From Manduca sexta (taxonomy: Eukaryota; Arthropoda; Insecta; Lepidoptera; Sphingidae), in NCBI RefSeq assembly GCF_014839805.1, contig NC_051117.1, positions 2,666,001 to 2,730,000 on the forward strand: 64,000 nt of DNA, given 5' to 3'. Shown piece by piece: positions 54,690 to 64,000 of the stretch. The position numbers were made by a program, and so were the translations under genes. The stretch's first letter is position 1, and each line of letters begins with the position of its first letter. The notes beneath the pieces were generated by a model, which searched no databases, was not told the DNA's origin, and was given only the letters and a program-made list of their open reading frames with translations.

Positions 54690-56845
54690 AAGAGGAGGAA
54701 AGAATCCCTATGCTATGTTCATCAGTCTACTACAAGCTACTTGTTGGAATAACTTCCCAACACACATAAGTCATTATTATTAAGCACCTTAGTACTCATG
54801 GGTATTTTCTTTAGTAAGTTGTTATTAATGGGTTATATGTACTTTTTTACTCAACTATACACATATAAAAGAAAGTTATTACTTTATGGTATTATGAAAA
54901 TCTTTCATATAATAAATAATTCACGACTTCCTGACAAAAAAACACACTTCAAATTAAATACCTCATCTTTTTTAAGTCGGTTAATACTTGGGATCCATGT
55001 TTCATCTATTTCACAACAAAGTAAATTGTTCAAGATTTACTGCTTATACAAAAATAATTTTCAATACAAAGTTTGGGAACCGCGGCCGACGCAACAAGTG
55101 TAAGCATTTCTTGAGTCCATCTTTTGTCCTAGATAATGTGGTATCAACTTGGACATTAATCACAATCTGGAAACTGACGATAAACGCTAAATGGGTCACT
55201 GTTACCCGAAATTATGATGACTTAATGATGACCAAATTTTAAAAGATTTCAATGTGATCAAGATTTTTGTGGATTTTGTAACGTCGGTTACTGTACTTGA
55301 CACTGTTATATTTAGCATCTAGATTTGTAGTGATGACTTAGACTATGGGTTGTTAGTGAAGAGTATACTTTTTAGGCGGCAGAAAGTGTTATACGGCTCT
55401 TTATTAAAAATTAGATCTTTGGCTATCCAGTTTGTACGAAAATTAAGTATTCATTTTATGATTTTCTTTGTAAAGAAATTCTCTTACATAACAACATGCT
55501 TATTTCTAACCAGCTTTTGTTACCTGCGTGTAAATTCTTTTCCAGAACAAGCCTTTAACATTTGTTTATAGCTTTCCGAGAAATATTAGCGTTTCCGTTG
55601 GACGTGACTTATTTTATCTATGTAGCAAATATCCAAATATTTTACTGATTTATGTATTTATACCAATCATCATAATATTGAAATCGTTATAATGTGAAGC
55701 ATATGAATTGCAATTTATTGTTAGTATAATGTAGGATTATAACCAAAGACATCATCTTACAATTTTCTAAAAAAATCAATGCAATTAATTTCTTATGATT
55801 ACGCGAATGTTAGAAATTATAATAAAACTTTTGTACTTTTTATTGTCCGCCCCAGTTGAAAACTATAGTATAAAAAACCGCGATCAATGCAATTGTCTAA
55901 ATTCTTCATAATGATTATGATAATGACTCACTGCCCTCCCCGTGGACCCACCAGAACTAACATGACAATCAATGTTATTACAATGTTAAACGTCCATAAC
56001 ATTTACAAAAACTCCTCGTTTTTCAGTCCACCCCGTCAGCGAGGCAGCGTGATATTTTTATATGCATGATATTAAATTAGTATAAGTAGAAACACAGGGT
56101 GATGATTTTGTAGGTAATTGGAAAACAACAGATTAAAACTAAATATTTACCACGTTTTTATTAACCTAATTAGGTACTATTATCTGTGTACTTTGGGAAT
56201 TGTATGTACAAAAAAGAATAAGAAAAATAACTTTGAATATTATACTTTATTAATTTCAAATAAGGTCTGGTCTGTAGTTTTATTTAGTGTATAATATGAA
56301 ATGTTGCTTAGAAGATGCTAAGATAGAATCCTTGTTACAAAACAATGTGTGGGATTTTAAATACCATTGGGCCAAGTTTGAATTTCCCAAAATGAGTTAA
56401 CATTATTATAAACTTTCAACATATTACACATTTAGATATGTAAAAAAACATTACATTTTTCTCTCAAAAACAATAAAAGTATTCTAGGCTGAAAAATAAT
56501 ACTTCTTTTTATGTTTTAATGGAAATCCCAAAAACAATACACCCTGTAGATCGAGAGAGCACACGTGTCATCCATAAGTGCAAGCATAATAAAACGCGCT
56601 GTATGCAGCACGGTTATGGGCATCCTTAACGGTAGCCATGAGTTATGGCACATGATAAAAAACACTTGTACTTTTGTAATCGATTTGATAAGTTATTTTG
56701 AATGTAATGTGTTTAAATTTTCTTGATTTCTAAGTATTTGAAAGACCTAAATCCTGATTCGTACCTTACGAAATATAAAAATATAAATGCGATACTTTGT
56801 GTGTTGGAAATGGATGCAAAAATGGATTAATATATAGAATTGGCA
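54690..56845. other. AT-rich stretch, no gene recognised
   Basis: An S2 fragment lies just before it (about 54600-54660, CTTTGCCCCGAAGTGGTAGG). The rest shows no protein or RNA features despite several chance ORFs of 60-100 codons. Confidence 0.5.
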
Positions 56846-56853
56846 CACTCTTA

Positions 56854-57119
56854 CCCCCTTATCCATAGACGTTATTTATCTAAGGACGGAGCATTGCTGT
56901 GATAACAAGTCTATTTTTCAGCTTTGTTTATCTGACGGCTTGCTGTTTGTTCACCTTTGTGACTGCCAACTGGATTTAAGTTGTTACTCAATATAAGCCA
57001 ATCACATCGGCCCTATGTCTACGCACTGCAAAGGCTGCCATGCCGTCTGCACTGAGAAACAGACTTGTTATCACGGGAATGCTCCGTCCTTAGATAAATA
57101 ACGTCTATGAATAAGGGGG
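56854..57119. mobile_element. MITE with nearly identical ~60-bp inverted ends
   Basis: The left end CCCCCTTATCCATAGACGTT continues through TATCTAAGGACGGAGCATT to GATAACAAGTCT. The right end read in reverse is the same apart from about three changes. The element is about 266 bp with a non-coding centre. I could not define the target duplication, so the superfamily is open. The high identity of the two ends points to recent mobility. Confidence 0.85.
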
Positions 57120-57221
57120 ATAGACTATAGATTTTACATAAAATAAGTATATGCCTTATGCTACATTTTGTTCCGAAATTTTTTAAAAAGTTTTAGAATT
57201 TGAAATAAAATTATTATTCGG

Positions 57222-57325
57222 ATTTTGTCGCCAATTTTATATTATAATTTTCTCCCAACTATAGTATAAAAATCGCGATAAAATCCGCAAAATAGTTTTT
57301 TAAAGTCTAACATTCGCGTAAACAT
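57222..57325 (+). repeat. Palindrome-ended repeat family R3 copy
   Basis: GATTTTGTCGCCAATTTTAT, TTTTCTCCCAAC and CGCGATAAAATCCGCAAAAT then CTAACATTCGCGTAAACATA match R3. The central GACTGCAGCC block is deleted. Confidence 0.65.
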
Positions 57326-57530
57326 AAGAAATCAGTTTTAGGGTTGTGAAATTAATGAATCTATTTATTAATTAAAAGGAACAACTCGCAAACATACATC
57401 GATACCTGATCAATACAAAGTTTCAAACAAAGAGCTAAATGTTTCAATTAGGAGACGTCACAGCACATAATACAAATGAGTAAAAGGATAAAACAGGGAA
57501 AGGAATCTTAGAATTTTAGAACTTTGCTAA

Positions 57531-57837
57531 GGGGTTGTTCAAGTATTACGTAACGCGTAAAAAATCTTAAAAAAATGATTTTAGACTCCCCACCCCTCAT
57601 GTAACGCGCCGTAACGTTTTCCTGTACGCCCCCCTTAAAGTTATGTAACTCTAAAATTACATTGTTTTTCCCAAAGTACCGGAAAATCACTAAAATACCT
57701 TTGTTATTTTTTTTAAATAATAATTCCAATGTTACTTAACGCGTTGAACCCCCCTCCCGCACCTGTTACGTATCGTAACGTTTAACAAGACCCCGCCTTC
57801 CCCTCCAATTTGCGTTACGTAATACTTAAACAGCCCC
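57531..57837. mobile_element. PIF/Harbinger-like MITE
   Basis: Ends GGGGTTGTTCAAGTATTACG and (reverse complement) GGGGCTGTTTAAGTATTACG, both followed by TAACGC, are inverted. TAA lies on each side (57528-57530, 57838-57840), the 3-bp TWA-type target duplication of PIF/Harbinger elements. It is 307 bp with no coding content and several GTAACG motifs inside. Confidence 0.75.
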
Positions 57838-57844
57838 TAAGTCA

Positions 57845-58785
57845 TTTAACATCAAATAACAGCTTGGTATTGACATTTGCATCCTAACTTTCAAATGGAG
57901 GAACCAATTTTGTATTTTTATCCAACCTGGACTTTAAACAAACTAGACATAGAGCTTAAATAGGTCATCTGCGCAAATCTAGGTTACTCCACGTGTAACT
58001 ATTGCTACTGAAAGCACATTAATAGGATTTTAACCTTCGCAGATAACTACAATGTAGTTGGGTCGTGTCAACTACTAACTAGGGTTAATTCATTATGTTT
58101 ATATTAGTCATGTAAGTGATAACATTATATATCATGCGCTTCTGTCTAGGAAATTGAAGATTTGAAAAGCTAAAGCCTAAGGAATTTGAATTAGATTGTA
58201 TGGGTTTTATAACATTTCTCAACATACGAAATGTAATTGCACGTTGGTTTTTCTATAAGGCTATAATACAGCAGTCGAACTGGCCCATTTTTGCGTTAAA
58301 ATTGGTTACATGACTTTACCTAACGAAATGTTAAAGATTTCATCAATTTTTTTTATAAGTAACAATAAAAAAAAAACCTACTTAAAATGATATTCTAATT
58401 CTTAGTAAATATTGTCAATAATAAAAAAGTCGCGTCACATTAAAAAATCAATACCGCACGTTACAAATAACCATAAAATAAAAACTGAAGAAGTCAGTTC
58501 ACAAAAACTAATAGCAAAAAGTTGACGAGTTTGTCGTTATGTCTTCTATTTTTAAGGGTTGTTCGTTCATTTGGAGACGTTTTACGAGGGTTAATTGAGT
58601 ATTAGCACGTCGGGTTCCAATACTTAGAAGATATTTCAATTAATTGTTTTCACATTGGAAGATAAAATTTAATTTTATTAAAAAGTTGGCATATCGCGCC
58701 CTTACAGACAAACCTTACATAACGATTATTAGCAAGATTTAAAAAAAATATTACTTGCTTTATTTTACCATGATATGGGACAGAA
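57845..58785. other. AT-rich stretch, nothing recognised
   Basis: No supported feature. Confidence 0.5.
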
Positions 58786-58789
58786 GACA

Positions 58790-58792
58790 GAA

Positions 58793-58826
<34 letters not shown>
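58790..58826. repeat. (GA)n microsatellite
   Basis: An uninterrupted AG run covers 58801-58826, with near-perfect repeats from 58790. Such runs bind GAGA-type factors in Drosophila, but it may be a plain microsatellite. Confidence 0.9.
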
Positions 58827-58829
58827 TTG

Positions 58830-59715
58830 TTTTAAAAAGAGATCGCATTAATAATTTAATTTAAAAAAAATCGTTTTCTAAAAGTTTCTCTTTATGCAAC
58901 AACCTACGTATTGGTTTTGTTGGACAATAGTCCTCCACTGGATATGATGACCAGCCTATTCATTCTAGATATAGATTCTACAACTAGTCTCTGACACTTT
59001 AATTTAACATACTTATATAATGTCCCGCCTCTATTCCAGAGAGTTCGGCAGAGACTATGGATTGGCAACTTGTCCAATTCTGGCCAACTTCTTTCGCTAC
59101 TTCTACTTTCAATAAACCTCTCATGCGTTCCCGCCGGTGCAGGTACTTTGACCTTTTTAAGTACATATGTCAGTTATCTGCCATTAAAAGGTTCTATGTG
59201 GTCGACTTCTACCAGCTCTACCATCCATGCTCACCTATAATCCTTCTTCGTCAGACTGTAATCCATAAACTAACATGTATATTATACCTACAGATGAGGT
59301 GCGCAGTACCAATTCCTTTCTAAATCAAAATGATTTTGCTTCTGTTTTTGGAACGTAACGTTTTGTAACGCTAAGAGTTTAGCCATCACGTTATTCAGTT
59401 ATAAAAATGTATAGGCAACATAACTACAAATTGCCTGTTTTTAATTCCTTTCAAAAATGGTACTGTATTAAATTACTGTAACATTCCCAAATTCATATAC
59501 ATATGTCTAAATATTATTAAACAAATATCAATTTTTAGCCGCTGTACAAATATTTAAATTTGCATGCTGTGTCCTCCTATAATTGAAAAAGCACGTCACA
59601 CTGTTAATTATGAAATGCTATACTATTATCTTTATTATATATCGTATATCCTTCGTTTGAGCTTCTTAAACAATATATATTTTGTCTTTTGGTGTTGTTA
59701 TAATATTTGTATTTG
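58830..59715. other. AT-rich stretch, nothing recognised
   Basis: Chance ORFs only; no protein motif or RNA gene. Confidence 0.5.
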
Positions 59716-59719
59716 GATA

Positions 59720-59890
59720 GTGACCACCGCGCCCAAAAGCCATAGTGGCCCACGTACGTGTGTCGCGTTTTGGAATCGACTTGTGTATATTTAGCTCCAA
59801 ACAGGCCGACATTATTATATTGACTGGCGAGGAGTAATCATTTCTTGTCAGGACTCTATCTGGACCCCATTCCGCTTACCAGGTGCCATG
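59720..59890 (-). repeat. Repeat family R1, reverse copy
   Basis: GACCACCGCGCCCAAAAGCC, ATAGTGGCCCACGTACGTGT, AACAGGCCGACATTATTATA and CCATTCCGCTTACCAGGTGC are the reverse of the R1 copy at 31310-31585. Confidence 0.7.
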
Positions 59891-59914
59891 GTCCATATAA
59901 GTTCAGAGGACCCT

Positions 59915-60030
59915 ATTCAGTCAGGGCATATCAATATTTTTGCAATTACTGGCGTTCTAATCGAACGACAGCTTTAATAGTACAGGTAAATAAAGGATTT
60001 TTAACTCTTTTTGCTTACAGCTATCGTCAT
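59915..60030 (+). mobile_element. Partial copy of the long-TIR MITE
   Basis: GGCATATCAATATTTTTGCA, ATTACTGGCGTTCTAATCGA, GGTAAATAAAGGATTTTTAA and TACAGCTATCG match the left arm and centre of the element at 40239-40442. The right arm is missing. Confidence 0.7.
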
Positions 60031-60039
60031 CTCAGCAAT

Positions 60040-61325
60040 GAATCCGCATCCTCCCTTCACAGCTCTACTAGCAATAAATGTAATTAGGTTGGTCTACATG
60101 AAGTCTAGGCTGTACACATGTGGGATATCGTGTTGTGACTTGTTTCTACTTCAGCGGTCCATATGTACTCACTTAGCTTACGGCCCAGTTTATCATCAGA
60201 ATTGTTCGCGGCATTTTGAAAAAATCTTATGAATGGTATAAGGATTTCGGGTCGATGACTTTTTGATTAATGTTATCGCAAAGGTTATGGAGAAGCAAAT
60301 TCTGCATGTGTATTTACTTTTTTTTAAGGTTAGAGCATTTTTGTATGAGGAATTTTAATATGATGTTAATAACACATTATGTTAAATATGTCTTTAGTTA
60401 TATAAGCTACTTAATTTAAGTTATAATTAAATATACTTATTGTACCTTGACTTCCCATAAGCGCAACTATGTTTGCCTACGTGATGAATAAAATATTTTA
60501 TTTATTTTTTATTTATTTATTTAATTATTGTTAGTGGGAAAATAATATTTCAACACGAGTTAATTATGTACAAATTGCTTCACTTACTTTAAACTATGTT
60601 TTCCACATTAGTAAAAAAAAATCTTCAAAGGAAATACTTATTCCTTTTATTAAAATTAACATTGAAAAAAATTTAGGTAATCAACTTTTTTGAACCAAAG
60701 AGATCAAAACGATTCCACGCTGGCTGTAATTACAAAAAAGTATAATTTTAAAATGTCAAATGAATCAATAAAAATTCCTTGGCGCCAAAAGATAGATCTG
60801 CTACTGAAATATTGTTGCGGTTTGTAAATTATTTCACACATTATATTAGGTTCTATTTCGAAGGGCATAGGGTCTATAGTGAGAAGTTTGTGCAATATTA
60901 ACCGCCAACTTCGTTCGATTTCGTTTGGAACACATGTCACGACCAAAAATGTAGATTAACTAGATGTGGTTGTGTTTATGTACTCTTGCTTCAACAATTG
61001 TTAGATTCCTTTTTTATGATATTTTTATATTTTATCTAAATAGAAGGTTTATGTATTAATTTAGCTTTGTAGTAATATTATAATGTTGCATATTCTATAC
61101 ATCAAAAACTCAATAAAAAATTATGTAAAACATAACTGAAAAAATAAGGTCGATTCTGTCAATGATGCATTTTATAAGATTTTTACACTACTCGTAAGCA
61201 GCTTATTTTATATAAAAACATATTTTTTTAATCATACCACACATTTGGATAAAAAAAATATCGTTATAGTTATAATACAACGAGAATAAGTAAAAAAAAA
61301 CAAAATGTAAAACATCTAAGGAGCC
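60040..61325. other. AT-rich stretch, one repeated 3'-end module
   Basis: 60457-60490 repeats the AATAAA-bearing module at 49370-49405 and is followed by TTTATTTATTTATTTA. Nothing else is recognised. Confidence 0.5.
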
Positions 61326-61364
61326 CCAACCATGTCTCTTCTGTATTCCTAACTCGAGGGTACA

Positions 61365-61511
61365 GTTTCAGTAAAGGATTTGTTCGTTATCCCGTTGGCT
61401 CCCGTGTTATTCCCGACTTAATCCGGGAGCTGTGTGGTTGTGCAGGTTGTGAAGTGGGACAGTTGTTGGCGTTAAGTGATATTCCGGAATCCTGTTTTAG
61501 TGACAATTCGA
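61365..61511 (+). promoter_or_regulatory. Candidate promoter and leader exon of the downstream gene
   Basis: TTTCAGTAAAGG carries an arthropod initiator (A at 61370). The following 142 nt are GC-richer than the surroundings, contain no ATG, and end at a good donor, CGA|GTAAGTG (GT at 61512). A possible acceptor is TAATTCGCAG at 62954-62963. The link to the ORF at 63124 is inference. Confidence 0.4.
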
Positions 61512-61984
61512 GTAAGTGTGTTTTGTTTTTTTTTAAATATCTTGATATATGATTTTTTTTTGTAACTATTGCCTGTTAAAATCGACGCTATATATGTGTT
61601 AAAAATATAAATGATTTTTTGTGGGTAATCTATATTAAATATAATAAAAAAAAAATATATATTAATTACAAAATTAACACAGTTAATTATACCACTGTGA
61701 GGAATAGAGAAACATAAAAAAAAAATATTTCTAATAATACTTTATGACTATAGAAACACTCAACATACAATGGAGATACATGGAAACTAAATATTTGTAT
61801 CTGATATTGACGTTGTTTTTTCTCTAACTCTTTTTTCGAATGTAATATCAATAATCTATTTTCTTACACCAGAAAAGTTCTCAATTAGCAATCAATAAAG
61901 ACGTGACTTTTATGTGTTTCCAGTTATATTTATTTTTATGTACATACGCGGAAGTATATATTTTGAAATAAAACTAGGTAGTAT

Positions 61985-62140
61985 TCGAATTTCATTCTGT
62001 TTTTTATATGTATTATTATTTTCTCCCGACATTTCTAAGACGGAATTATTCATAGTGAGAAGGCGGGCTGTAAAACTAGAAATATAAAAATACTGGATAA
62101 AATCCGATTTTTTTCCGATGTCTCACATTCATTTAAACAT
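61985..62140 (+). repeat. Palindrome-ended repeat family R3, diverged copy
   Basis: TTCTCCCGACATTTCTAAGA, CATAGTGAGAAGG and GGATAAAATCCGATTTTTTT then CTCACATTCATTTAAACATA follow the family order. Confidence 0.6.
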
Positions 62141-63031
62141 AAGTGACCGCTAAGTACAACATTTTTAGTTAGTATTATTGTGCTATAGTAAAGAGGTTTA
62201 GGACGGGCCTGCAAACTTGAAATATCTTTATATTCCACGCCAAATGTATGATATATACTTGTTTTTCTCTTGGTACTTAGGCCTCATACTTAAAGTTTAT
62301 TTGTAGTGAAGTGTACTGTGGTTGCTTGCTTTGCCGTGATGGGTTGAAAGTATTTATTAATAAAACAATAATGTTAACTCTGATCATGACTAGTAAAATT
62401 GCGTTTTTCATTTAATAATTCTACCATGATTTTCGATTATTTAATTTTAAGTTTGAGTTATCTGTATTCAATGATCATTTTTGCCTTATTTTATTTAAAG
62501 TGTTAGCGGAAAAGCCGTTTTATTTTATAATTAACCAACATTTCAGTGATGGTAAAGATATTTCGTATAACAATAGAGTATTGGATCATAAATCTAAATA
62601 TAAATGGGTACCAGAAATATTAAATATATTTTAAGTTTAGCAAAAATGTATAATATACGATCACGATTTTGTACATAAATGAGCTTATTATTTATATCAT
62701 TCAACCGAAAACAATATATATATATATATATTTTTTGTCAAATATTTCCACTCGCAATACAAGAATAGAATCAAATCATGATATAATTTTATTTATAGCC
62801 ACAATAACATATTTAAAAAGTCCTTAACACACATTTACATCGAAACAAGGATATTTTAATCCTACATTGTCAAAAAAACACATATCCTTTTTGAAACAAG
62901 TGATTTACACACGTGTCTACATTGTAACAATAAAAAAAACTATTGATAATTTATAATTCGCAGATGCTGCTACTCCGCCACGCGTGATGGTACACAGAGA
63001 AAGTTTATTTTTATAATAATAGCAAAACCAT

Positions 63032-63103
63032 ATGTGCAAAAGAGCTCAACAAACACCACATGTCAATTATAACTACCTCTACATAGAGATTACTGAACTT
63101 TGA
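63032..63103 (+). promoter_or_regulatory. Possible upstream ORF 1
   Basis: A 23-codon reading frame ends 6 nt before a second upstream ATG. It matters only if this stretch is in the mature leader of the gene at 63124, which is unproven. Confidence 0.3.
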
Positions 63104-63109
63104 AGGTAA

Positions 63110-63232
63110 ATGAACTTAGCAATATGGCTGACTATGATATTATACCTTGCTATGACGATGACGAACTGTTCCAAGACAGGAACGACAGTATTACAGACTT
63201 ACACGCTTATTATATGTCGCAATTTAATCTAG
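63110..63232 (+). promoter_or_regulatory. Possible overlapping upstream ORF 2
   Basis: A 40-codon frame begins 14 nt before the main ATG in a poor context (T at -3). It overlaps the main coding region by 109 nt in another frame. An upstream ORF followed by an overlapping one is the arrangement that gives ATF4-type stress-induced translation. It could also be chance. Confidence 0.3.
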
Positions 63233-64000
63233 AACTAGAGAATAATAAAAGTAAAATGAAGGTAGACACGTTTAAGTATGGTGTTGAAGAAAGTTTCGAC
63301 TTTGAAGTTTTGGAAGCGTACAATAACGTAAACAATACGAATATAGGAACTGATTTCGAAATGCTAGATGAAGTTATTGATAGTAACATTAACGAACAAA
63401 ACATAAAAGAAGTTTTACTCGATCTAGATAGTATAGATTTCGACGATAATACGAACAAAGTTGACAATTATAAGGATCAAACGAAATCTTATGAGACTAA
63501 TCCAGATTACATCGACGACGAATCGTTGATTGATGGGCTTTGTAGAGAAGATTCCGAATCTTGCCGACTGACACCGGAGTTTAACGAAGACTGTGCGTCA
63601 AGTAATGAAAAGAATCTTTTACCGTCTATAGAGACTGCCTTTTCGAAACGTTACTGCAACTATAATATTGAGGAGAGCAATTTGCAAGACTTTAACATAA
63701 ATTCAACAGCTTTATCAAATACAAACAATGTTGTGAACAGCATTGAACATTACAGCTACCCTAACAACATATTGTATAATTTAGACAACGAAAAGAAGTA
63801 TATATTACCCGATACACCAACCAGTTGTACGGAATTCAGCTTTGATAGAAATGAAAGGAAGATATCCATTTCGGAGTCTATTGAGAGTGACGTGCAGAGT
63901 TCTGGTTATTATGATGACAACTCCGAAACATTTGATGAAGAGGACTTATTCGTCAATTTGGATGAGTTTGGCCTGACTTTGGAGAGGGACACTGATGTTG
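63124..64000 (+). CDS. Acidic N-terminal part of an unidentified protein, continues past the window
   Basis: From ATG 63124 the frame stays open for 292 codons to the end of the window. It starts MADYDIIPCYDDDELFQDRN. The product is strongly acidic and rich in Asn, Asp, Glu and Ser, with stretches such as VLLDLDSIDFDDN, LPDTPTSCTEFSF and SESIESDVQSSGYYDDN. There is no signal peptide, membrane segment, zinc finger or catalytic motif in this part, so it looks like an intrinsically disordered activation region of a nuclear regulator. The DNA-binding domain, if any, would lie downstream. The start is chosen for its context (A at -3) and because the acidic composition begins right there. I do not recognise the family; ATF4-like bZIP or a KLF-type zinc-finger protein are guesses. 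The minus-strand frame over the same bases is a shadow. Confidence 0.75.
   Translation, partial: MADYDIIPCYDDDELFQDRNDSITDLHAYYMSQFNLELENNKSKMKVDTFKYGVEESFDFEVLEAYNNVNNTNIGTDFEMLDEVIDSNINEQNIKEVLLDLDSIDFDDNTNKVDNYKDQTKSYETNPDYIDDESLIDGLCREDSESCRLTPEFNEDCASSNEKNLLPSIETAFSKRYCNYNIEESNLQDFNINSTALSNTNNVVNSIEHYSYPNNILYNLDNEKKYILPDTPTSCTEFSFDRNERKISISESIESDVQSSGYYDDNSETFDEEDLFVNLDEFGLTLERDTDV

Noticed and set aside
54205..55571. A run of plus-strand frames of 60-100 codons
   Set aside because: AT-rich, hydrophobic chance frames in different phases with no family resemblance; one overlaps a SINE fragment.
63210..63467. An 85-codon minus-strand Ser-rich frame
   Set aside because: It is antisense to the acidic plus-strand ORF, whose start context and 292-codon length make it the real frame.

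Overview
The window looks like nuclear DNA of a moth or butterfly (Lepidoptera). It is AT-rich, its genes have long introns, and it is packed with short dispersed repeats: two clear tRNA-derived SINE families, LINE tails ending in (GAT)n, (ATT)n or (AAAT)n, and many small palindromic DNA elements. The order is inferred from repeat style and from the FoxP gene; the species cannot be told.

Layout. 1-25 kb has no coding gene I can support. It holds a nearly intact mariner-type element (784-2091), many SINE and repeat copies, and several CpG-rich, promoter-like islands (about 5.2, 9.95-11.4 and 17.5-17.7 kb) that may drive the gene that follows. 25.78-43.69 kb is one plus-strand gene, the forkhead transcription factor FoxP. 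I could join sixteen coding exons with consistent splice phases; they give about 614 residues, from a Q-rich N-terminal half through a C2H2 zinc finger and leucine zipper to the forkhead domain and a Ser/Glu-rich tail. The true start codon lies upstream; the best candidate is a tiny exon near 18.03 kb. 43.7-61.3 kb is a probable long FoxP 3' UTR followed by intergenic repeats, three well-formed MITEs and a DRE/CRE promoter- or insulator-like cluster at 49.88-49.97 kb. At 63,124 an unlisted open reading frame begins and runs 292 codons off the window edge; it encodes a very acidic Asn/Asp/Glu/Ser-rich N-terminus, with a possible leader exon at 61.37-61.51 kb and two upstream ORFs.

Main finding. 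The second half of the FoxP forkhead domain is encoded twice, by exon A (36928-37073) and exon B (39465-39631). Both start in phase 0 and end in phase 2, so either fits between the same neighbours, while using both or neither breaks the frame. The two swap the DNA-recognition helix (Arg-His-Asn against Arg-Thr-Asn), both wings, and an AT-hook-like RGRPRK motif present only in B. The intron between them is strongly G-poor, contains a 32-bp tandem minisatellite, and both exons have very weak 3' splice sites. Alternative forkhead exons are known in insect FoxP (Drosophila isoforms); the AT-hook and the regulatory architecture seen here deserve a closer look.

Splice sites, promoters and repeat borders are read by eye, without transcripts or searches.
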